Assembly: GCF_008124525.1 (NCBI RefSeq)
Contig: NZ_VNHJ01000011.1
Coordinates: 1-64,000 of the forward strand
Direction: 5' to 3'
Length of the DNA: 64,000 nt
Source: Oceanicella actignis
GTDB taxonomy: Bacteria; Pseudomonadota; Alphaproteobacteria; Rhodobacterales; Rhodobacteraceae
Shown: positions 52,975-62,737 of the stretch, piece by piece
Layout of the letters: every line of letters starts with the position of its first letter
How positions within the stretch are numbered: position 1 is the first letter of the stretch
Translations under genes and position numbers: made by a program
Notes under the pieces: model-generated
Seen by the model: the letters and a program-made list of their open reading frames with translations, nothing else
What the model was told of the DNA's origin: nothing
Database searches by the model: none

Positions 52975-53906
52975 GCGCCCAGCGGCGGGCGCGGCGCAGC
53001 CGCGGCGGCCTCGCGCAGCAGCTCGGCCAGCTCGTCGAACCAGTCGCGCCCGCCGCCGGGCGCGCGCGCGGCCGCGCGGCGCGCCAGCACCACGCGCCGC
53101 CCCGGCTCGGGCGGATCGAACCGCGCCAGCTCCAGCCCCGGCGCGGCGGCCGCCTCGGGGGCGGCGGCGATCTCGGGCAGCAGCGTCATGCCGAATCCCT
53201 CGGCCGCCAGGCGCGCCAGGGTGGCGAGGCTGGCCGCGCGCAGATCGGCCATGCGCGGACGCGCCAGCGCGCAGGCGGCCAGCGTCTGGTCGGCCAGGCA
53301 ATGCCCCTCGTCCAGCAGCAGCAGCTGTTCGGCGTCGAGCCCGTCGGGGCGCAGCGGGCCGCCGCGGCCGCGCAGCGCCGCCAGCCTGGCCGGCGAACCC
53401 GCCAGCAGGAAACGATCCTCGAACAGCTCGGCCTCCTCGAGCGAGGCGTCGCCCAGCGGCGCCGCGGCGATCACCGCGTCGAGGCGGCCCGCGCGCAGCT
53501 CGTCCATCAGCCGCGCCGTCTGCGCCTCGCGCACGCCCAGCTCCAGCGCGATGTCGCGCGCGCGCATCAGCGGCAGCGCCGCCGGCAACAGATAGGGCGC
53601 GACCGTCGGAATGACCCCCAGCGACAGCCGCCCGCGCAAGCCGCCCCCCCGGCGCGTCATCGCCTCGAGCTCGCGCGCCTCGGCAAGCACGCGCGCGGCC
53701 CGCTCGGCCGCCTCGCGCCCCGCCGGGGTCAGGATCGCCTCGCCGCGCGCGCGCTCGATCAGCGTCGCGCCGAGGGCGGTTTCAAGCTCGCGAATCTGGA
53801 TGCTCAGCGCCGGCTGCGAGACGGCGCAGGCCTCGGCCGCGCGGCCGAAATGGCGATGCTCGGCCACGGCCAGGAAGTAGCGCAGCTGACGAAGCGTGAT
53901 GTTCAT
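52929..53906 (-). CDS. oxyR: OxyR, peroxide-sensing LysR regulator
   Basis: 325 residues. The N-terminal helix-turn-helix ([22 protein letters not shown]) is typical LysR. The redox segment [18 protein letters not shown] aligns with the E. coli OxyR region holding the disulfide cysteines: C203 and C212 here, with the same spacing as C199/C208. It is therefore predicted to sense hydrogen peroxide and activate catalase or peroxiredoxin genes, none of which is adjacent. An Arg/Ala/Pro-rich C-terminal tail extends into the hpt overlap. Confidence 0.9.
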   Translation of the reverse strand: MNITLRQLRYFLAVAEHRHFGRAAEACAVSQPALSIQIRELETALGATLIERARGEAILTPAGREAAERAARVLAEARELEAMTRRGGGLRGRLSLGVIPTVAPYLLPAALPLMRARDIALELGVREAQTARLMDELRAGRLDAVIAAAPLGDASLEEAELFEDRFLLAGSPARLAALRGRGGPLRPDGLDAEQLLLLDEGHCLADQTLAACALARPRMADLRAASLATLARLAAEGFGMTLLPEIAAAPEAAAAPGLELARFDPPEPGRRVVLARRAAARAPGGGRDWFDELAELLREAAAAAPRPPLGAQPSAGGSMKRTLPM

Positions 53907-54011
53907 GCCGCCTTCCTACCACCGCCGCGCGCCGACGCGAAGGGCGCGCAAGGCTTGCGGCGGCCGCGCCGCGCGGCCATGCTCGGCCCGTCGCCAAGCC
54001 AGGAGCGCCCC

Positions 54012-54827
54012 ATGACCGCCGATTCCACGCTGCGCATCCGCGACGAAGGCCCCGTGCGGGTCATCGCCATCGACCGCCCCGAGCGGCGCAACGCCGTCGA
54101 TCCCGAAACCGCCCAGGCCCTGTTCGAGGCCTTCCTGGCCTTCGACGCCGATCCGGCGGCGCGCGTCGCCGTCCTGACCGGCTGCGGCGAGGCCTTTTGC
54201 GCCGGCTTCGATCTGACCCGCGCGGCGCAGGGCATGCCCGAGGCGTGGTTCGAACGCATGGCCATCCGCGCGCCCGAGGATCTCGAGGGGCCGCCCCGCC
54301 CCGGTCCCATGGGCCCGACAAGGCTGAGCCTGTCCAAGCCGACCATCGCGGCGGTCAACGGCGCGGCGGTGGCCGGCGGCTTGGAGCTGGCGCTGTGGTG
54401 CGATCTGCGCGTCGTCGCCCCCGAGGGATATTTCGGCGTGTTCTGCCGCCGCTGGGGGGTGCCGCTGATCGACGGCGGCGCGATCCGCCTGCCGCGGCTG
54501 ATCGGCCAGGGCCGGGCGCTGGATCTGATCCTGAGCGGAAGGAAGGTCGCGGCCGAAGAGGCCCTGGCCATCGGGCTGGCCGAGCGCGCGGCCCCGCCCG
54601 GCGGCGCGCTGAGCGCCGCGCTCGAGCTGGCGCAGGAGCTGGCGCGCTTTCCCCAGGCCTGCATGCGCGCCGACCGGCGGGTGGCGCTGGCGCAGTGGTC
54701 GCTGAGCGCGCCCGAGGCCTTCGCGCTCGAGTGGCGCTCGGCCGACGCCTTCGCCGCCGAGGGCGTGCACGGCGCGGCGCGCTTCGCAGCCGGCAAGGGG
54801 CGCGGCGGCGCCTTCGACGACCTGTGA
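54012..54827 (+). CDS. Enoyl-CoA hydratase/isomerase family protein (crotonase)
   Basis: 271 residues. The oxyanion-hole segments are [14 protein letters not shown] (about 58-71) and [26 protein letters not shown] (about 109-134). [19 protein letters not shown] follows, with the EXX(D/G) helix replaced by a PLIDGG sequence, so the exact reaction is unclear. AGGAG precedes the ATG. The VIT-type transporter gene overlaps its stop. Confidence 0.9.
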   Translation: MTADSTLRIRDEGPVRVIAIDRPERRNAVDPETAQALFEAFLAFDADPAARVAVLTGCGEAFCAGFDLTRAAQGMPEAWFERMAIRAPEDLEGPPRPGPMGPTRLSLSKPTIAAVNGAAVAGGLELALWCDLRVVAPEGYFGVFCRRWGVPLIDGGAIRLPRLIGQGRALDLILSGRKVAAEEALAIGLAERAAPPGGALSAALELAQELARFPQACMRADRRVALAQWSLSAPEAFALEWRSADAFAAEGVHGAARFAAGKGRGGAFDDL

Positions 54828-55540
54828 GCGCGCAGCCTCCCGCCGATCCCGCCCCGCGCGGCCGCATCGAGACCTATCTGCGCGAGATCGTCTATGGCGG
54901 CAATGACGGCATTGTCACCACCCTGGCCGTCGTCGCCGGCTTCGCCGGCGCGGGCGCGGACGAGGCGCACGAGATCGGCGCCGCGGCGGTGCTGCTGTTC
55001 GGGCTGGCCAATCTGGTGGCGGACGGGGCGTCGATGGGGCTGGGCGCGTATCTGTCGCTGCGCTCGGAGCGCGACATGGTCAACGCCGCCCTTCGGCGCG
55101 AGAGCGCGCTGGCGCGCACGCGCGCGCCCCGCGACGACGCCGCCCTGGCGGCCATGCGCCGCGCCGGGCTGACCGAGGACGAGGCCGCCGTCATCGCCCG
55201 CATCCTGGCCCGCCGCCGGCGGCTGCGGGCCGAGCTGGCGGTGCGGCTGGGTCTGGGCCTGCCCGACCCGGACGCCGGCAACGCGGCGCTGCGCGCGCTG
55301 GCCACCTTTCTGAGCTTCGTGACCTTCGGCTTCGCGCCGCTGGCGCCCTGGTTCGCGCTGGCGCCGGGCGATCTGGCGCTGGCGCTGTCCTTCGGCGCCT
55401 CGACGCTGGCGCTTGGCGGGCTTGGCGTCATGCGCTGGCGGGTGAATGGCGGCGGCCTGCGCCGGCGCCTGGCCGAGACCCTGCTCGTGGGCGGCGCGGG
55501 CGCCGCCTCGGCCTTCGCGGTGGGTCTGGCCTTTCGCTGA
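54824..55540 (+). CDS. VIT1/CCC1 family iron/manganese transporter
   Basis: 238 residues with five hydrophobic segments. [26 protein letters not shown] and the following [17 protein letters not shown] are family signatures. A basic cytosolic segment (about 85-140) corresponds to the metal-binding domain. Members export or sequester Fe2+ or Mn2+. The start is a GTG whose last two bases belong to the crotonase stop (GTGA). A hairpin terminator follows. Confidence 0.88.
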   Translation: MSAQPPADPAPRGRIETYLREIVYGGNDGIVTTLAVVAGFAGAGADEAHEIGAAAVLLFGLANLVADGASMGLGAYLSLRSERDMVNAALRRESALARTRAPRDDAALAAMRRAGLTEDEAAVIARILARRRRLRAELAVRLGLGLPDPDAGNAALRALATFLSFVTFGFAPLAPWFALAPGDLALALSFGASTLALGGLGVMRWRVNGGGLRRRLAETLLVGGAGAASAFAVGLAFR

Positions 55541-55570
55541 GCGCGCCCCGCGCGCCATGGCGGGGCGCGC
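55541..55570. terminator. Bidirectional hairpin
   Basis: GCGCGCCCCGC and GCGGGGCGCGC form an 11-bp perfect stem with an 8-base loop. It starts directly after the transporter stop and ends six bases before the lpdA stop. No T-run, but its placement between convergent genes supports a terminator role. Confidence 0.6.
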
Positions 55571-55576
55571 GGGCGA

Positions 55577-56977
55577 TCAGAAGTGGATGGCGCGGCCGAA
55601 GGCGTCGAGCACCGATTCGTGCATCATCTCGGACAGGGTCGGATGCGGGAAGACGGTCTCGATCAGCTCGGCCTCGGTGGTCTCGAGCGTGCGGGCGACC
55701 GTGTAGCCCTGGATCAGCTCGGTCACCTCGGCGCCGACCATGTGCGCGCCCAGAAGCTCGCCGGTGCGCGCGTCGAACACGGTCTTGACCATGCCCTCGG
55801 GCTCGCCCAGCGCGATCGCCTTGCCGTTGCCGATGAAGGGGAAGCGGCCCACGCGCACCTCGTGGCCGGCGGCCTTGGCCTCGGCCTCGGTCAGGCCCAC
55901 CGAGGCGATCTGCGGCTGGCAGTAGGTGCAGCCGGGGATCGACTCGGGACGCACCGGGTGCGGCTTGCCGCCCGCGATCGCCTCGGCGACCATCACCCCC
56001 TCGTGGTTGGCCTTGTGCGCCAGCCAGGGCGGCCCGGCCAGATCGCCGATCGCCCACAGCCCTTCGACGCCGGTGCGGCAAATCTCGTCCACCACCACAT
56101 GGGTGCGGTCGATCCTGACCCCCAGCGCCTCGAGCCCGAGCCCCTCGACATTGCCGACGATGCCCACGGCCGAGATCACCGTGTCCACCTCGAGCGTCTC
56201 GGTCTTGCCGCCGCGCTCGACATGGGCCGTCGCCCGGCCCCCGGCCCGATCCAGGGCGACGACCTTCGCGCCCTCCATGATCTTCATGCCCTGCTTGACG
56301 AACTGCTTGCGCGCGAAGGCCGAGATCTCTTCATCCTCGACCGGCAGGATGCGGTCCATCACCTCGACCACCGTCACATCGGCGCCGAGCGCGTGGTAGA
56401 AGCTGGCGAACTCGATGCCGATCGCGCCCGAGCCGACGACCAGCAGCTTGCGCGGCATGCGCGGCGGGCGCAGCGCGTGGCGGTAGGTCCAGACCAGATC
56501 GCCGTCGGCCTCGAGCCCGGGCAGCTCGCGCGCGCGCGCGCCCGTGGCCAGCACCACGTTCGGCGCGCGCAGGATCCGCTCGCCCTTGTCCGAGCGCACG
56601 CGCACCTGGCCGCGCGCGGGCAGATCGGCCTGGCCCATCACGACCTCGACCTTGTTCTTGCGCAACAGGTGCTGCACGCCCGAGGACAGCTGCCCCGCCA
56701 CCTTGCGCGAGCGCTCGACCACCTTGCCCAGGTCGAAGCCGACCTTGTCGGCGCTCAGCCCGAACTCGCCCGCGCGGCGCATCAGGTGCAGCACCTCGGC
56801 CGAGCGCAGCAGCGCCTTGGTCGGGATGCAGCCCCAGTTGAGGCAGATGCCGCCGAGCGCCTCGCGCTCGACCACCACCGCGCGCAGGCCCAGCTGCGCG
56901 GCGCGGATGGCGGCGACGTAGCCGCCCGGGCCGGCGCCGATGACGATGACGTCGAAATTGTCCTTGGACGAGCTCAT
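55577..56977 (-). CDS. lpdA: Dihydrolipoyl dehydrogenase
   Basis: 466 residues. FAD-binding VIVIGAGPGGYVAAIRAAQLG, the redox disulfide GGICLNWGCIPTKALL (two Cys five apart), NAD-binding VVGSGAIGIEFASFYHALGA and the C-terminal His-Glu dyad in FPHPTLSEMMHE are all present. It is the E3 component of 2-oxoacid dehydrogenase or glycine cleavage complexes. No E1/E2 genes adjoin it. GGGAG precedes the start. DUF924 lies upstream on the same strand. Confidence 0.95.
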   Translation of the reverse strand: MSSSKDNFDVIVIGAGPGGYVAAIRAAQLGLRAVVVEREALGGICLNWGCIPTKALLRSAEVLHLMRRAGEFGLSADKVGFDLGKVVERSRKVAGQLSSGVQHLLRKNKVEVVMGQADLPARGQVRVRSDKGERILRAPNVVLATGARARELPGLEADGDLVWTYRHALRPPRMPRKLLVVGSGAIGIEFASFYHALGADVTVVEVMDRILPVEDEEISAFARKQFVKQGMKIMEGAKVVALDRAGGRATAHVERGGKTETLEVDTVISAVGIVGNVEGLGLEALGVRIDRTHVVVDEICRTGVEGLWAIGDLAGPPWLAHKANHEGVMVAEAIAGGKPHPVRPESIPGCTYCQPQIASVGLTEAEAKAAGHEVRVGRFPFIGNGKAIALGEPEGMVKTVFDARTGELLGAHMVGAEVTELIQGYTVARTLETTEAELIETVFPHPTLSEMMHESVLDAFGRAIHF

Positions 56978-57100
56978 GCCGATCTCCCTCGCGCGCGATT
57001 GCGTGTTGACGCAAGACAAGCGCGCCGCGCGGGCGAAGGCAACCGCTCAATGACGCAAGGGCGCCCTGCGCCGCGCGCAACGCTCGGCCGCGAGGGGCGC

Positions 57101-57676
57101 TCAGGCGGCCATGTCGTGCACCGTGCGCGCATAGCCGCCGGCCGCCAGATAGGCCTCTTCCTCGGGCGTCGATGCGCGCCCCAGCGCGGCGTTGCGGAAG
57201 GGAAAGCGCCCGAAGCGGCGGATCACCTCGCGATGGGCGCGCGCATGGGGCAGGTTCCGGGCGCGGCTTTGCGGCATGCGCGCGGCCACGAGGCGCACGC
57301 AGCGGTCCTGATCGGCGATCGCCTCGGAGTGCATCAGCGGCAGGTAGAAGAACTGCCGCGCAGGTTCGGGCACGCGCAGATCGTGCCCGCGGGCGATGGC
57401 CAGCTTGGCCAGGCGCAGCGCGCGTTCATCGGCCGCGAAGGCCTGCGGGCGGTCACGGAACATGTTGCGCGGGAACTGGTCCAGCAGAATGATCAACGCC
57501 AGCGCCGAGGACGGATCGACCAGCCAGTGATCGAAGGCCCCGAGCCGCGCCGCGCGCCAGGCGCCCGAAAAGCGGCGGCGCACGGCCTCGTCCAGATCGT
57601 CGGAAGCCTCGTACCAACGCTTCTCGCCCACATCGTTGAGCCAGAACTCGAGTATCTCCTGCGGCGTCGCGCTCAT
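57101..57676 (-). CDS. DUF924 family protein
   Basis: 191 residues. ILEFWLNDVGEKRWYEASDDLDEAVRRRF, ALALIILLDQFPRNMFRDRPQAFA and FFYLPLMHSEAIADQ are the conserved regions of this all-helical family, whose fold resembles tetratricopeptide proteins. The function is not established. Cytoplasmic, no signal. It could be co-transcribed with lpdA (123-base gap). Confidence 0.9.
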   Translation of the reverse strand: MSATPQEILEFWLNDVGEKRWYEASDDLDEAVRRRFSGAWRAARLGAFDHWLVDPSSALALIILLDQFPRNMFRDRPQAFAADERALRLAKLAIARGHDLRVPEPARQFFYLPLMHSEAIADQDRCVRLVAARMPQSRARNLPHARAHREVIRRFGRFPFRNAALGRASTPEEEAYLAAGGYARTVHDMAA

Positions 57677-57757
57677 CTCCGCGTCTCCTTCGGCATTCCC
57701 CAGCGCCGACGGGCCGGCCGGCGCCTGTCTTCAGCGCATACCCGACGCAAGGTCATG

Positions 57758-59050
57758 TCAAGGAATTCGGCGCTCCTCGGCCTTTTCGGCCTCGGCCTGC
57801 TCCGCGTCATGCGCCTCGCTCTGCTCGACCGCGTATTCCTGCGCCAGCTCGACCACCACCGCCGAGGCCGTCGGCGCCACGGGCGCGTAGGCGATCGTCT
57901 CGTCCACCGGCACCGAGGGCCGCTGCGTCATGCGGTAGAGCGCGTAAAGAGTGATCGCGCCCATCACCGCCCCCATGAAGCCGAAATAGGCGAGCGTGCC
58001 GAAGGCGCTCATGGCATAGCCGATCAGCACCGGCCCGCTCACCGCGCCGACGCCGTTGATGAAGATCAGCCCGCCGGCGGCCGACGCCATGTCCTCGGGA
58101 TCGAGGAAATCGTTCGTGTAGGCGATCAGCAGCGAATAGAGCGGGTTGGCCATGCCGCCGATCATGAAGGCCGCGGCCACCTGCGCCTCGAAGCGCCCGC
58201 CCGACGCCATCGCCCCCGCCGCCGACAGCGCGGCGACCGCCGTCACGCCGATGATCAGCAGCCGCCGGTCCACCCGGTCCGACAGCCAGCCGACGGGATA
58301 CTGGAACACCAGCCCGCCCACATAGATCGCCGCCACGAAGATCGAGATCTGCCGGGTCGTCAGCCCCGCCTCGGCGCCGTAGACCGCCGACATGCCGAAC
58401 ATGGCCGAGAAGACCGCGCCGAGGAAAAAGGTGCCCACGCAGCCCAGGGGCGAACTTTCGTAGAGCCGGCGGAAAGACATCGGCTTGCTGGCCTTGAACA
58501 CGGGCGCCGGGCTGACCGAAAGCAGGATCGGCGCGAAGGACAGCGACACCGCCACCGAGATGACGATGAACAGCTCGTATCCCGCCGGATCGCCCAGGTT
58601 GATGGCGAACTGCGCCGCGACGATGCCGACCATCTGCACGATCATGTAGATCGACAGCAGCTGCCCGCGCGTCTCGTTCGTGGCCGAGTCGTTCAGCCAG
58701 CTTTCGGCCACCACATAGACGGCCGAGAAGCAGAACCCCACCACCAGGCGCATCAAGGCCCAGCCGAGCACGCTGGGGGCCAGCGCATAGAGCACGAACA
58801 CGGCCGAGATGATCGAGGCCATGGCCGCGAAGACGCGCACATGCCCCACCCGCCGGATCAGCAGCGGCGTCAGCCGCGAGCCGCCCAGGAAGCCGAGGAA
58901 ATAGGCCGACATGACATAGGCCATCTCGTCGACCGAAAAGCCCTCGATGGCGCCGCGCAGACCCAGCAGCGTGCCCTGCATGCCGTTGCCCAGCATCAGC
59001 AGGAACATGCCGAACAGCAGCGCCCAAGAGTTGGAAAGAATGGAAAGCAT
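57758..59050 (-). CDS. MFS transporter, YcaD-like
   Basis: 430 residues with 12 hydrophobic helices. The loop-2 motif appears as GSRLTPLLIRRVGHVRVF, with VGGLVFQYPVGWLSDRVDRR at the matching loop in the second half. The substrate is unknown. The C-terminus is a cytosolic acidic tail rich in Glu and Ala. GAGG precedes the ATG. Confidence 0.88.
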   Translation of the reverse strand: MLSILSNSWALLFGMFLLMLGNGMQGTLLGLRGAIEGFSVDEMAYVMSAYFLGFLGGSRLTPLLIRRVGHVRVFAAMASIISAVFVLYALAPSVLGWALMRLVVGFCFSAVYVVAESWLNDSATNETRGQLLSIYMIVQMVGIVAAQFAINLGDPAGYELFIVISVAVSLSFAPILLSVSPAPVFKASKPMSFRRLYESSPLGCVGTFFLGAVFSAMFGMSAVYGAEAGLTTRQISIFVAAIYVGGLVFQYPVGWLSDRVDRRLLIIGVTAVAALSAAGAMASGGRFEAQVAAAFMIGGMANPLYSLLIAYTNDFLDPEDMASAAGGLIFINGVGAVSGPVLIGYAMSAFGTLAYFGFMGAVMGAITLYALYRMTQRPSVPVDETIAYAPVAPTASAVVVELAQEYAVEQSEAHDAEQAEAEKAEERRIP

Positions 59051-59140
59051 GCGCGCCTCGCGTGAGATTCGCCGGCATGATAGCCGCGAAGACGGAATGT
59101 TTCGTGACCGAAGCGACTTCTGGACGCGCCGCCGCGGCGC

Positions 59141-60193
59141 TCAGGGGATCAGCAGCGACGCGTCGCCGTAGGAATAGAAGCGGTAGCGCTCGGCCACCGC
59201 ATGGGCGTAGATGCGTCGGATGCGCTCGACGCCCATCAGCGCCGAGACCAGCATCATCAGCGTCGAGCGCGGAAGGTGGAAGTTCGTCATCAGCCCGTCC
59301 ACGGCGCGGAAGCGATAGCCGGGCGTGATGAAGATGTCGGTCTCGCCCGACCACGGCCGCAGGCGCCCGTCCTCGTCCGCCGCGGTCTCGAGCACCCGCA
59401 GCGCCGTGGTCCCGACCGCGACGACCCGCCCCCCTTCGGCGCGCGCGCGCGCGATCGCCTCGGCCGCCTCGGCCGAGATCTCGCCCCACTCGGCGTGCAT
59501 GCGGTGATCCTCGACGCGCTCGGCCTTGACCGGCAGGAAGGTGCCCGCCCCCACATGCAGCGTCACGCGCGCCGAACGCACGCCCGCCTCGTCGAGCGCG
59601 GCCAGAAGGGGCTGGTCGAAATGCAGCGCGGCCGTGGGCGCGGCCACCGCGCCCGGACGCGCGGCGAAGACGGTCTGGTAGTCCTCCTCGTCCTGCGCGT
59701 CGGCGGGGCGGCGGGCGGCGATGTAGGGCGGCAGCGGCATCACGCCCGCCGCCGCGATCGCCGCGTCCAGCTCGGGCCCCGCGCGGTCGAAGACCAGCGC
59801 CACCTCGCCGCCCGCGCCGCGCTCGGCCACGCGCGCGCGCAGCCCGCCGGCGAAGAGGATCTCGTCGCCCTCGCGCAGACGTTTCGCCGGCCGCGCCAGG
59901 GCCCGCCACGCATCCGCGCCCGCGCGCTCGAGCAAGGTCGCCTCGATGCGCGCCACGCCCGAGCCGTCGGCCGTCTGGCGGCGGCGCTCGCCGAAAAGCC
60001 GCGCCGGGATGACCCGCGTGTCGTTGAACACCAGAACGTCGCCCGCCCGCAGCAGCCGCGGCAGATCGGCCACGCGAAGATCGTCGATCGCATCGCCCCG
60101 CGCGGCCAGCAGCCGCGCCGCGCGGCGCGGGCGAACCGGGCGCAGGGCGATCAGCTCTTCGGGCAGGTCGAAATCGAACTCGTCGACGCGCAT
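59141..60193 (-). CDS. queA: S-adenosylmethionine:tRNA ribosyltransferase-isomerase
   Basis: 350 residues, full length. [50 protein letters not shown] and [19 protein letters not shown] are diagnostic. It converts preQ1 in tRNA to epoxyqueuosine. GGAGAA precedes the chosen ATG. tgt, often adjacent, is not in the window. Confidence 0.96.
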   Translation of the reverse strand: MRVDEFDFDLPEELIALRPVRPRRAARLLAARGDAIDDLRVADLPRLLRAGDVLVFNDTRVIPARLFGERRRQTADGSGVARIEATLLERAGADAWRALARPAKRLREGDEILFAGGLRARVAERGAGGEVALVFDRAGPELDAAIAAAGVMPLPPYIAARRPADAQDEEDYQTVFAARPGAVAAPTAALHFDQPLLAALDEAGVRSARVTLHVGAGTFLPVKAERVEDHRMHAEWGEISAEAAEAIARARAEGGRVVAVGTTALRVLETAADEDGRLRPWSGETDIFITPGYRFRAVDGLMTNFHLPRSTLMMLVSALMGVERIRRIYAHAVAERYRFYSYGDASLLIP

Positions 60194-60263
60194 GTCGTTC
60201 TCCGTCTGCGGCGAAGGCGCCCCCTTACCGGCGCGCGCGGCGCGGCGCAAGGGGGCGCGCCGC

Positions 60264-61538
60264 TCAGTCGAGGGCGAAGACCAACGCCTTGAGATAGCTC
60301 GTCTCGGGCAGCGCCGGGTGAACGGGGTGGTCGGGCCCCGCGCGCCCCGACCAGATCAGCCGCGCGCGCCTTCCCGCCGCGCGCAGCCCCTGCGCGCAGG
60401 CGGCGCGGAAAGCCTCGGCGTCGACGGCGTGCGAGCACGAGCACAGCGTCAGCCATCCCTCTTCGGCCACCAGCGGCGCGGCCATGCGCGCAAGGCGCCG
60501 ATACGCCCGCAGCCCGGCCTCGCGCGCCTGTCGCGAGGGCGCGAAGGCGGGCGGATCGCACACCACCGTCTCGAAGCGCGCGCCCTCTTCGGCCAGCGCC
60601 GCCAGCGCCTCGAAGGCGTCGGCGCGGCGCGTCTCGAAGCGATCCGCCACGCCCGAGCGGCGCGCGCCCTCCTCGGCCAGCTCGAGCGCGCGCGCCGACC
60701 CGTCCACCGCCAGCGCATGCGTCGCCCCCGCCGCCAGCGCCGCCAGCGCGAAGCCGCCCACATGGCTGAACACGTCCAGCATCCGCCCCCCGCGCGCCAG
60801 CCGCGCAACGAAGGCGTGGTTCGGGCGCTGGTCGTAGAACAGGCCGGTCTTCTGCCCGCCGGTCAGATCGGCCATGTAGACCGCCCCGTTCATCGGCGTC
60901 GGCACGGGGCCGTCCAGCCCGCCCCGCAGCACCCGCACGCCGTCCTCCAGCCCCTCGGCCCGGCGCGCGCGCGAGGCGCCGTTCAGCACCACCGTCCGCA
61001 CCCCCGTCACGCGGACCAGCGCATCGACCAGCGCCTCGATCCGCGCATCGGCCCAGGCCGCGTTCGGCTGCACCGCCGCCGCGTCGCCGAAGCGGTCGAT
61101 CACCACCCCCGGCAGGCCGTCGGCCTCGGCATGGATCAGGCGGTGGAAGGGCGCGTCGAACAGCGCCTCGCGCAGCCGCTGGGCGCGGGCGATGCGCGCG
61201 GCGAACCAGTCGGCGTCCACGCGCGCGGCCGGGTCCTCGTCCAGAAGGCGGGCGGCGATCACGCTGTCGGGGTTGAAGGCCGCCAGCCCGAGGGGCGCGC
61301 GCTCGGCGTCCTGCAGCTCGACCAGGCTGCCCGGCGCCAGCTTGCGCGTGCGCCGGTCCATGACCAGCTCGTCCGCATAGGCCCAGGGCGCGCCCGCCGA
61401 CAGACGCCGCCCCGCCTTGGGCCGCAGGCGGACCGTCGGCCGCGTCGCCGGGTCGTCGCCCGCCGGCGCGGAAGGGGGCGCGGCCTCGGCCGCCTCGCGG
61501 GCCCGGGCGGAGGGGTGATCGCTGTCTGCGCTGCTCAT
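60264..61538 (-). CDS. Class I SAM-dependent rRNA methyltransferase (RlmI-like)
   Basis: 424 residues. After a disordered 35-residue tail, an N-terminal PUA-like domain ([15 protein letters not shown]) is followed by a central domain and the methyltransferase core: [34 protein letters not shown] and catalytic [12 protein letters not shown], then CSCSHAV. RlmI methylates a cytosine C5 of 23S rRNA. The PUA plus core layout supports that group, but the exact site is unproven. Confidence 0.9.
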   Translation of the reverse strand: MSSADSDHPSARAREAAEAAPPSAPAGDDPATRPTVRLRPKAGRRLSAGAPWAYADELVMDRRTRKLAPGSLVELQDAERAPLGLAAFNPDSVIAARLLDEDPAARVDADWFAARIARAQRLREALFDAPFHRLIHAEADGLPGVVIDRFGDAAAVQPNAAWADARIEALVDALVRVTGVRTVVLNGASRARRAEGLEDGVRVLRGGLDGPVPTPMNGAVYMADLTGGQKTGLFYDQRPNHAFVARLARGGRMLDVFSHVGGFALAALAAGATHALAVDGSARALELAEEGARRSGVADRFETRRADAFEALAALAEEGARFETVVCDPPAFAPSRQAREAGLRAYRRLARMAAPLVAEEGWLTLCSCSHAVDAEAFRAACAQGLRAAGRRARLIWSGRAGPDHPVHPALPETSYLKALVFALD

Positions 61539-61737
61539 GGGGGCTCTCCTGACTCGTCGGGCCCCTCACTACAGCCTTCGCGCATCCGACGGAACAGCCC
61601 ATGCGCGCGCCCGCGGCCAAGGCGCCCGGCCCGCGCAAGGCGACCCCGCGCCCCCGGCCGTTGCATCGCCGCGCCCGCACGCCATACTGCGCGCGCCGAT
61701 CCCCGGCCGCCGAACCCGTCCCCGCCAGGAGCCGACC

Positions 61738-62655
61738 ATGTCCGACCGTCCCCATCCCGCGCGCCCCCTGCCCCGTCCGCTGTCGGACCGGCTGGTGAAC
61801 GACCCCGAGGGCGGCCTCGAACGCCTGCGCGAGATCATGCGCCGCCTGCGCGAGCCCGGCCATGGCTGCCCGTGGGATCTCGAGCAGGACCACCGCTCGA
61901 TCGCCCCCTACGCCATCGAGGAGGCGCACGAGGTCGTCGACGCCATCGAGCGCGAGGCCTGGGACGAGCTGCCCGCCGAGCTGGGCGACCTTCTGTTCCA
62001 GGCCGTCTTCCACGCCCAGATGGCCGAAGAGCGCGGGCTGTTCGGTCTCGACGACGTGCTGCGCGCCATATCCGACAAGATGGTCCGCCGCCATCCGCAC
62101 GTCTTCGCCGCGCCCGACCCCGCCCGCGACGCCGCCGCGCAGACCCGCGCCTGGGAAGAGATGAAGGCCCGCGAGCGCGCCGGCGCGCAGGACGCCCCCG
62201 CCGGCGCGCTGGACGGGCTGCCGCGCGCCCTGCCCGCCCTGACCCGCGCGGCCAAGCTGCAGGCCCGCGCCGCGCGCGTCGGATTCGACTGGCCCGATGC
62301 CGGCGGCGTCGCCGACAAGATCGCCGAAGAGGCGCGCGAGCTGGCCGAGGCCGCCGCCGCGTCCGATCCCGCCGCGATCGAGGAGGAGATGGGCGACCTG
62401 CTTTTCGCCGCCGCCAATCTGGCGCGCCGGCTGGACGTCGATCCCGAAACCGCGCTCAGGCGCGCCTGCGCCAAGTTCGAGCGCCGCTTCCGCGCCGTCG
62501 AGCGCGCCCTGGCCGCCCGGGGGCTGCGCCCCGAGGAGGCGACGCTCGAACAGATGGACGCGCTCTGGAACGCCGAGAAGGCGCGCGAGCGCGCCGCGGC
62601 GGACGGGGACGGAGAAGGGGACGGAGAAGGGGACGGAGGCGCGCGCGGCGGCTAA
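61738..62655 (+). CDS. mazG: Nucleoside triphosphate pyrophosphohydrolase MazG
   Basis: 305 residues with two MazG repeats. The first has CPWDLEQDHRSIAPYAIEEAHEVVDAIE and ELPAELGDLLFQAVFHA. The second has KIAEEARELAEAA and EEEMGDLLFAAANLAR. The metal-binding E..E/E..D pattern is intact in both. It hydrolyses non-canonical NTPs to NMP and pyrophosphate. The C-terminal DGEG repeats come from a 12-bp array at 62605-62639. Confidence 0.94.
   Translation: MSDRPHPARPLPRPLSDRLVNDPEGGLERLREIMRRLREPGHGCPWDLEQDHRSIAPYAIEEAHEVVDAIEREAWDELPAELGDLLFQAVFHAQMAEERGLFGLDDVLRAISDKMVRRHPHVFAAPDPARDAAAQTRAWEEMKARERAGAQDAPAGALDGLPRALPALTRAAKLQARAARVGFDWPDAGGVADKIAEEARELAEAAAASDPAAIEEEMGDLLFAAANLARRLDVDPETALRRACAKFERRFRAVERALAARGLRPEEATLEQMDALWNAEKARERAAADGDGEGDGEGDGGARGG
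62605..62639 (+). repeat. 12-bp tandem repeat at the mazG 3' end
   Basis: GGGGACGGAGAA occurs twice, with a third partial copy, encoding Asp-Gly-Glu-Gly repeats. In frame, so length changes would not disturb the protein. Confidence 0.85.
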
Positions 62656-62677
62656 TCCAGATTTTTTTCATCAGGCA

Positions 62678-62706
62678 TTGACCCGACTCTTTTTCTCGGA
62701 TTAAAG
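62678..62706 (+). promoter_or_regulatory. Promoter of the Fe3+-binding protein gene
   Basis: TTGACC (62678-62683), 17 bases, TTAAAG (62701-62706), in an AT-rich island after mazG. It is one of the better -35/-10 pairs in the window. A start near 62713 would give a 25-base leader with GACGGAG as binding site. The surrounding T-rich stretch may include an iron-regulator site, but I cannot match a consensus. Confidence 0.55.
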
Positions 62707-62737
62707 CAGGGCCGTCCCTCAACGACGGAGCCCATCC

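Noticed and set aside
55583-59065. Open frame of about 1,160 codons antisense to lpdA, DUF924 and the MFS gene
   Set aside because: Same explanation. The antisense translation is His/Gln/Arg-rich low complexity.
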